Assembly (NCBI GenBank): GCA_026982235.1
Contig: JALSHM010000241.1
Location: 1 to 9,370, forward strand
Length of the DNA stretch: 9,370 nt
Source of the DNA: Robiginitomaculum sp.
GTDB lineage: Bacteria; Pseudomonadota; Alphaproteobacteria; Caulobacterales; Maricaulaceae
Direction of reading: 5' to 3'
In this document: positions 6,265 through 9,370 of the stretch, one piece after another
How the letters are laid out: each line of letters begins with the position of its first letter
Position numbering within the stretch: the stretch's first letter is position 1
Program-made: the position numbers and the translations under genes
Notes under the pieces: generated by a model
The model's input: the letters and a program-made list of their open reading frames with translations, nothing else
Database searches by the model: none
What the model was told of the DNA's origin: nothing

Positions 6265-8052
6265 TCAGGCGATAGATTTTGCCTCAATCACCTTGGGATT
6301 AGTGACTTCCATAATAGCTTCTGCCAATTTTGTACGCCCCAACGGTTTGGATACATATCCGTCCATGCCCGCATCCAAGCATTTCGTGCGGTCGCCTGTC
6401 ATAGCATTTGCTGTCATGGCGATAATCGGAATGCCCGCATAAGGCTTACCGCTTTCGCGAATAATCTTGGTGGCTTCAAGCCCCCCTAAAACAGGCATTT
6501 GCAGATCCATCAGCACGAAATCAATATATTGCGCTTCCAGTATATTGATGGCCTCACGCCCGTTTCGTGTGACAACGATATCCAACTGGTATGGCTCTAA
6601 CAATAACAGCAAAACCTCTAAGTTAATTTCATTGTCCTCAACCACCAAACACCGCATCCCCATGAAACCGGAAATCAGCGTGGGCGATGCCTCACGGGAT
6701 ATAGGCTCAATCGTCTGAACATCGGCAATTTTTGTCATAATAGTCATACGAAATGCCGCACCCTGCCCCAGAACACTTTGCACCGTCACATCACCGCCCA
6801 TGAGACGGCATAATTTGCGTGTAATCGCTAATCCAAGCCCTGTACCACCGAATTTACGGGTCGTTCCCTCATCTGCCTGTTTAAATGGGCTAAATAATTT
6901 GCCCATATTTTCGGCGCTAATCCCTATGCCAGTATCTTGAACAGATATCGACAACCCATATTGCCCGTCCTCGACCTGCCGCCCAGTAGCCGTGACAGTG
7001 ACCTGCCCATTTTTTGGCGTAAACTTCAAAGCATTGTTTATCAGATTGTTTAAACATTGGCGGATGCGCGTTGGGTCTGCGATAATATGTGTTGGCAACC
7101 CTTTTTGTTTTTGGAAACTTAAACCAATTTGCTTCTTATCTGCAACAGGCTTCCAAAATGCGAATGATTTCTGCATCATTGCTTCCAAATCTACTTCCAA
7201 CAGTTCCAACTCAATGCCGTCCGCCTCGATCTTTGAAATATCCAAAATATCATTAAGCAAAGACAACAAATTCTTCCCGCTATCCTGTATCAAGCTAACC
7301 TTTCGCATTTGGTTAGCATCCAATTGTTCATTTAAAAGCACATCTGATAGACCAAGAATGCCGTTAAGAGGTGTCCGTAACTCGTGGCTCATATTGGCGA
7401 GAAATGCTGATTTGGCTTGGCTTGCTTTTTCAGCTTCATCACGAGCGGCCTCTAAATCCTGCCTAAGTTTATCCTGTTCAAGTTTAAAATCTACAACAGC
7501 TTTCTTAGTTTTTTGGCCAACCCAAATAAACCCGAACACCGTCAAGAGGTAAGCGACTGTAATGATAAGCGCAATGACGAATGTGGCACTCATTCGAGAC
7601 TGATAAAGAAACCAACCCATGAGCATTAAATACGGCACCGCAACAATAAGCGCGGGTCTCGGCTCGGAGCGGTATTGATTGATCACCTGTAAAAAACCAA
7701 CACCCAACATTGTGATAGCCAAATGGTCAAATTTTCCATTCCCCACTGTCCACACCATAAATGGCGCTACGCCCCATATGGAGGCCGTAAGAAGTCCAAG
7801 GGATTGACTTATAACACCATAGGGTTTACTGCGAATTATATTTTGAAAAATTGAAATGCGCGGCAAAAAAGCCGCACATGAGATTGCGACCAGCCAAACA
7901 GCCGTTGTCATAGCCCCCAACGCCAAATACATGCCGCCAGCCCAAATTGCCGCCAAAATCCCTTGTCTTACAAAAGATTCCTCTACATGCGTCAATATGT
8001 CGACAAATTCTGTTGCTTGTTCTGTCAATTTCTCTTTCAATGCGCACCCCAC
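6265..8052 (-). CDS. Membrane-bound hybrid sensor histidine kinase with C-terminal receiver domain
   Basis: A 595-residue hybrid kinase. After about 30 soluble residues come roughly six hydrophobic segments (30-180) with no large periplasmic domain, so the sensor is probably within the membrane or near its surface. A charged coiled-coil (181-216) leads to the dimerisation/phosphoacceptor helix NMSHELRTPLNG (220-231, His223). The ATPase domain follows: N-box NNLINNALKF (335-344), G1 DTGIG (373-377), F-box LFSPF (386-390), G2 GGTGLG (402-407). The receiver domain has acidic pocket ED (472-473), phosphoacceptor Asp516 in LMDLQMP, Thr547 and Lys569. All catalytic residues are present. No Hpt or output domain is attached, so phosphate must pass to an Hpt protein encoded elsewhere. 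The frame opens at a GTG at 8061, but the GTG at 8052 is chosen because GGGAG lies eight bases before it; TTG 8040 is also possible. No response regulator gene adjoins; signal unknown. Confidence 0.92.
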   Translation of the reverse strand: MGCALKEKLTEQATEFVDILTHVEESFVRQGILAAIWAGGMYLALGAMTTAVWLVAISCAAFLPRISIFQNIIRSKPYGVISQSLGLLTASIWGVAPFMVWTVGNGKFDHLAITMLGVGFLQVINQYRSEPRPALIVAVPYLMLMGWFLYQSRMSATFVIALIITVAYLLTVFGFIWVGQKTKKAVVDFKLEQDKLRQDLEAARDEAEKASQAKSAFLANMSHELRTPLNGILGLSDVLLNEQLDANQMRKVSLIQDSGKNLLSLLNDILDISKIEADGIELELLEVDLEAMMQKSFAFWKPVADKKQIGLSFQKQKGLPTHIIADPTRIRQCLNNLINNALKFTPKNGQVTVTATGRQVEDGQYGLSISVQDTGIGISAENMGKLFSPFKQADEGTTRKFGGTGLGLAITRKLCRLMGGDVTVQSVLGQGAAFRMTIMTKIADVQTIEPISREASPTLISGFMGMRCLVVEDNEINLEVLLLLLEPYQLDIVVTRNGREAINILEAQYIDFVLMDLQMPVLGGLEATKIIRESGKPYAGIPIIAMTANAMTGDRTKCLDAGMDGYVSKPLGRTKLAEAIMEVTNPKVIEAKSIA

Positions 8053-8112
8053 TAAGTCCACTCCCGGATATATATCGGCTACACACTAAGATTTTACTAA
8101 TTCAACACACAA

Positions 8113-8141
8113 ATTATGACAAAAATCAACATTTTTGCCTA
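8113..8141 (-). promoter_or_regulatory. Candidate promoter of the histidine kinase gene
   Basis: TAGGCA (8141-8136), a 17-base spacer and CATAAT (8118-8113) give a moderate sigma-70-like match, with a start near 8106 and a leader of about 54 bases. The spacer is filled by the dyad CAAAAAT/ATTTTTG (8120-8137), and the -35 is part of a second dyad, GCCTAA/TTAGGC (8137-8154). The arrangement would suit an operator, but the match is weak. Confidence 0.3.
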
Positions 8142-8154
8142 ATCATTGTTAGGC
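8120..8154. repeat. Two abutting inverted repeats between ssb and the kinase gene
   Basis: CAAAAAT-CAAC-ATTTTTG (8120-8137) and GCCTAA-TCATTG-TTAGGC (8137-8154) are perfect dyads sharing one base. Neither is followed by a convincing T-tract in the direction of ssb transcription, so a classical terminator is not clear. They may be operator half-sites for the kinase promoter or a weak end to the ssb transcript. The rest of the 200-base gap shows nothing else I can support. Confidence 0.4.
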
Positions 8155-8252
8155 CAGCAGATCTACTCTCTGAATAGGTGCGGCATTTTTAGGAAGCTAT
8201 TTGGCTTTTCAAAACGTCACAACGACACCAGAGGATAAAATGTCAAAATCCC

Positions 8253-8738
8253 CTAAAACGGGATATCGTCGTCCATATCAAAGTTTTCGGACGGCCCTTC
8301 TTGGGCTGAGGCGGAACGCGAACCGCCACCTTGGCCATAGCCGGGGTCTTGGTTATAGCCACCGCCTCCACCGCCTCCACCACCAGAACGGCTGTCGAGC
8401 ATAATCAGTGAACCGCCAAAGCCCTGAACCACCACTTCGGTGGTGTATTTATCATTGCCGTCGCGGTCTTGCCATTTGCGGGTTTGCAAACTGCCCTCAA
8501 TATAAACCTTGGAACCTTTTTTCAGATAATTCTCGACAACCCGCACGAGACCATCACCAAAAATCACCACACGGTGCCACTCAGTTTTCTCGCGCCTCTC
8601 ACCGGTATTTTTATCTTTCCAGCTTTCCGATGTCGCAATGGACAAGGTCGCTACCTTACCCCCATTATTCATAGTCCGGATTTCAGGGTCATTCCCCAAA
8701 TTCCCTATCAACGTCACTTTATTCAAAGAACCAGCCAT
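8253..8738 (-). CDS. ssb: Single-stranded DNA-binding protein
   Basis: SSB coats single-stranded DNA during replication, recombination and repair, usually as a tetramer, and recruits partner enzymes through its C-terminal tip. The 161 residues show an OB fold from SLNKVTLIGNLGNDPEIR (4-21) to about residue 115, with DNA-contacting aromatics Trp40, Trp54, Phe60 and Trp89 near the E. coli positions. A Gly-rich linker follows, including nine consecutive Gly (119-127) encoded by short tandem repeats, and then the acidic tip MDDDIPF. The frame extends upstream to a TTG at 8795, but the ATG at 8738 is chosen: GAGGTGAG lies eight bases before it, the family starts right there, and the longer version would run through the promoter. 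It has its own promoter with an SOS box and lies upstream of the hybrid kinase gene. Confidence 0.97.
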   Translation of the reverse strand: MAGSLNKVTLIGNLGNDPEIRTMNNGGKVATLSIATSESWKDKNTGERREKTEWHRVVIFGDGLVRVVENYLKKGSKVYIEGSLQTRKWQDRDGNDKYTTEVVVQGFGGSLIMLDSRSGGGGGGGGGYNQDPGYGQGGGSRSASAQEGPSENFDMDDDIPF

Positions 8739-8760
8739 AATACTCACCTCAACTAAATTT

Positions 8761-8775
8761 GTTCTAATTATGTTC
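8761..8775. promoter_or_regulatory. LexA (SOS) box of the alphaproteobacterial type
   Basis: GTTC-TAATTAT-GTTC exactly fits the direct-repeat GTTC-N7-GTTC operator established for LexA in Alphaproteobacteria such as Caulobacter and Rhodobacter. It overlaps the whole -10 element of the ssb promoter, so bound LexA should block transcription, and DNA damage should raise ssb expression. LexA itself is not in the window. Confidence 0.8.
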
Positions 8776-8795
8776 CCAAAGCCCAAACGAGTCAA
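8767..8795 (-). promoter_or_regulatory. ssb promoter
   Basis: TTGACT (8795-8790), a 17-base spacer and CATAAT (8772-8767) are each one mismatch from the sigma-70 consensus, among the best promoter matches in the window. The start would fall near 8760, leaving a leader of about 22 bases with a good Shine-Dalgarno before the ssb ATG. Its overlap with the LexA box strengthens both predictions. Confidence 0.75.
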
Positions 8796-8929
8796 GCCGC
8801 AGATTTAAGGCATGGTTTGACGCAGGAAAACGATTCTGTCCATGGGGAATTATGGTTCTAACAAAGGAATCCCACAAACGTATTTATAGAGCAAACTACA
8901 ATTATACCCCCCACATCCCGCTCTTCCCG

Positions 8930-9046
8930 GTGAATACGAGGTCTATATTCCAAGCAGGCTGGCATACTCATACACGGTGCGCAACCACCCAGCGGAGACC
9001 GCCACGACCTGCCACCGAGAGGTGGGTTGCAACCCACCTCTCAGCA
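8930..9046 (-). ncRNA. Candidate structured small RNA or long ssb leader (family unknown)
   Basis: Downstream of a good promoter, the minus strand encodes a chain of possible stems. First comes the perfect palindrome at 9042-9017. Next is a long-range stem GCAGG (9012-9008)/CCTGC (8958-8954), extended by TGGC (9004-9001)/GCCA (8963-8960). It encloses GCGG/CCGC (9002-8992) and GGTG/CACC (8989-8976). Last is GAATA/TATTC (8950-8932). There is no plausible protein and the segment is richer in G+C than the bases on either side. No clear terminator is visible, so the 3' end is arbitrary and the transcript might continue into ssb. I do not recognise tmRNA, RNase P or SRP RNA motifs; a divergent 6S-like RNA cannot be excluded by eye. 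Confidence 0.3.
9017..9042. repeat. Perfect 26-bp palindrome
   Basis: Thirteen-base arms, GAGAGGTGGGTTG and its exact complement, meet with no spacer. This is the longest perfect inverted repeat I see in the window. No T-run follows on either strand, so a simple terminator is unlikely. As DNA it could be an operator for a dimeric protein or a cruciform; as RNA it would fold with a small loop near the 5' end of the predicted transcript. Confidence 0.7.
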
Positions 9047-9052
9047 AACATC

Positions 9053-9080
9053 ATTATATCAGAAACATAATCATGCTCAA
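9053..9080 (-). promoter_or_regulatory. Promoter candidate upstream of the structured region
   Basis: TTGAGC (9080-9075), a 16-base spacer and a perfect TATAAT (9058-9053) form a strong-looking sigma-70-like promoter on the minus strand, with a start near 9046, a few bases before the 26-bp palindrome. It lies about 35 bases beyond the stop of the upstream gene and would drive either a small RNA or a longer ssb transcript. Confidence 0.5.
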
Positions 9081-9113
9081 ATCATAGATACAAGCGGGTG
9101 TAGAGTAGTAGCT

Positions 9114-9370
9114 CTATTTCGGTTTACGTTTTTTTCGCTTTAGTTGAGCGCCGGAACCTGCGTTATTATTACCTACGTTTTGCGCAGTCCCCGCTTTCTC
9201 CTTTGCTGCTCTTGCAGCGGCTTTGGCGAGTTTTTTTTTGTGTGGCTTTTTCTTTTTTGGGGTGTGCCCACTTTCAGTCTGGCTTTGATCTGAGCGGGCT
9301 TCTGCTTGTTTTTCAAATACGGCTTGTTTGGCGCGGCGCTTGCGGCCTGCTCTAGGGCCATCGGCTTTGC
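9114..9370 (-). CDS. Unidentified gene, C-terminal fragment with lysine/alanine-rich tail (runs off the right edge)
   Basis: The last 84 residues of a protein entering from the right edge, ending at TAG 9116-9114. The fragment starts KADGPRAGRKRRAKQAVFEK and contains the basic blocks KKKKPHKKK and, at the very end, KRKKRKPK, with an Ala/Lys helix-like stretch and a short NNN spacer between them. No domain is recognisable. Such basic tails occur on RNA helicases, pseudouridine synthases and other nucleic-acid-binding proteins, so RNA or DNA binding is a loose inference only. A run of nine A (coding strand, 9239-9231) encodes three Lys and could cause slippage. A second frame is also open from the edge to a stop at 9173; the frame given is preferred for its more natural codon and residue pattern and its longer extent. 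Confidence 0.6.
   Translation of the reverse strand, partial: KADGPRAGRKRRAKQAVFEKQAEARSDQSQTESGHTPKKKKPHKKKLAKAAARAAKEKAGTAQNVGNNNAGSGAQLKRKKRKPK

Noticed and set aside
6992..7552. Open reading frame of 186 codons on the plus strand inside the histidine kinase gene
   Set aside because: It is antisense to the H-box and ATPase coding region, whose residues are all conserved on the other strand; composition is that of a shadow frame.
8739..8795. N-terminal extension of SSB to the TTG at 8795
   Set aside because: It would translate through the -35, -10 and SOS box; the ATG at 8738 has a good Shine-Dalgarno and matches the family's N terminus.
8901..8906. Second perfect TATAAT on the minus strand
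   Set aside because: No -35-like hexamer at 16-18 bases and no extended -10, so it is not called a promoter.
8852..9070. Possible 72-residue plus-strand protein in the stretch upstream of ssb
   Set aside because: No promoter on that strand, only a weak GGGG before the ATG, no recognisable domain, and it runs through the 26-bp palindrome and stem-forming segment.
9173..9361. Minus-strand frame starting MALEQAAS at the right edge
   Set aside because: It overlaps the Lys/Ala-rich frame ending at 9114 in another phase; the latter is open to the edge, runs longer and has more natural codon use.

Overview
The window looks like chromosomal core DNA from an alphaproteobacterium of moderate GC content (roughly half G+C by eye). 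Every well-supported gene lies on the minus strand. Three things point to Alphaproteobacteria. The gene order gyrA - coaD - cyclophilin(s) - queA - tgt is familiar from that class. A GTTC-N7-GTTC LexA box sits on the ssb promoter. GyrA has an N-terminal extension and an insertion in its C-terminal domain. A marine Maricaulales/Hyphomonadaceae-like lineage is possible but is only a guess.

Layout in the direction of transcription, right to left. At 9370-9114 is the 3' end of an unidentified gene with a very lysine/alanine-rich tail. At 9113-8739 is a 375-base non-coding stretch. It holds a good promoter, a perfect 26-bp palindrome and further stems that could form a small RNA or long leader, then the ssb promoter overlapped by the SOS box. 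ssb follows (8738-8253). After a 200-base gap with nested dyads and a weak promoter comes a membrane-bound hybrid histidine kinase (8052-6265). A 208-base gap then carries two tandem promoter candidates and a leader hairpin in front of gyrA (TTG start, 6056-3243). Behind gyrA, tightly packed, are coaD (3223-2723), an exported cyclophilin (2710-1784), a cytosolic cyclophilin (1732-1289), queA (1237-161), a GC-rich palindrome cluster, and the first ten codons of tgt (29-1).

The genes are mostly housekeeping: DNA topology (gyrA), single-stranded DNA protection under likely SOS control (ssb), coenzyme A synthesis (coaD), proline isomerisation (two cyclophilins) and queuosine tRNA modification (queA and tgt act in the same pathway). 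The hybrid kinase is an orphan whose signal and output cannot be read from the window. I found no mobile element, CRISPR array, tRNA, rRNA or obvious novel defence or biosynthetic system. The most interesting signals are regulatory: the ssb promoter/SOS box, the structured non-coding stretch upstream of it, and the gyrA leader.
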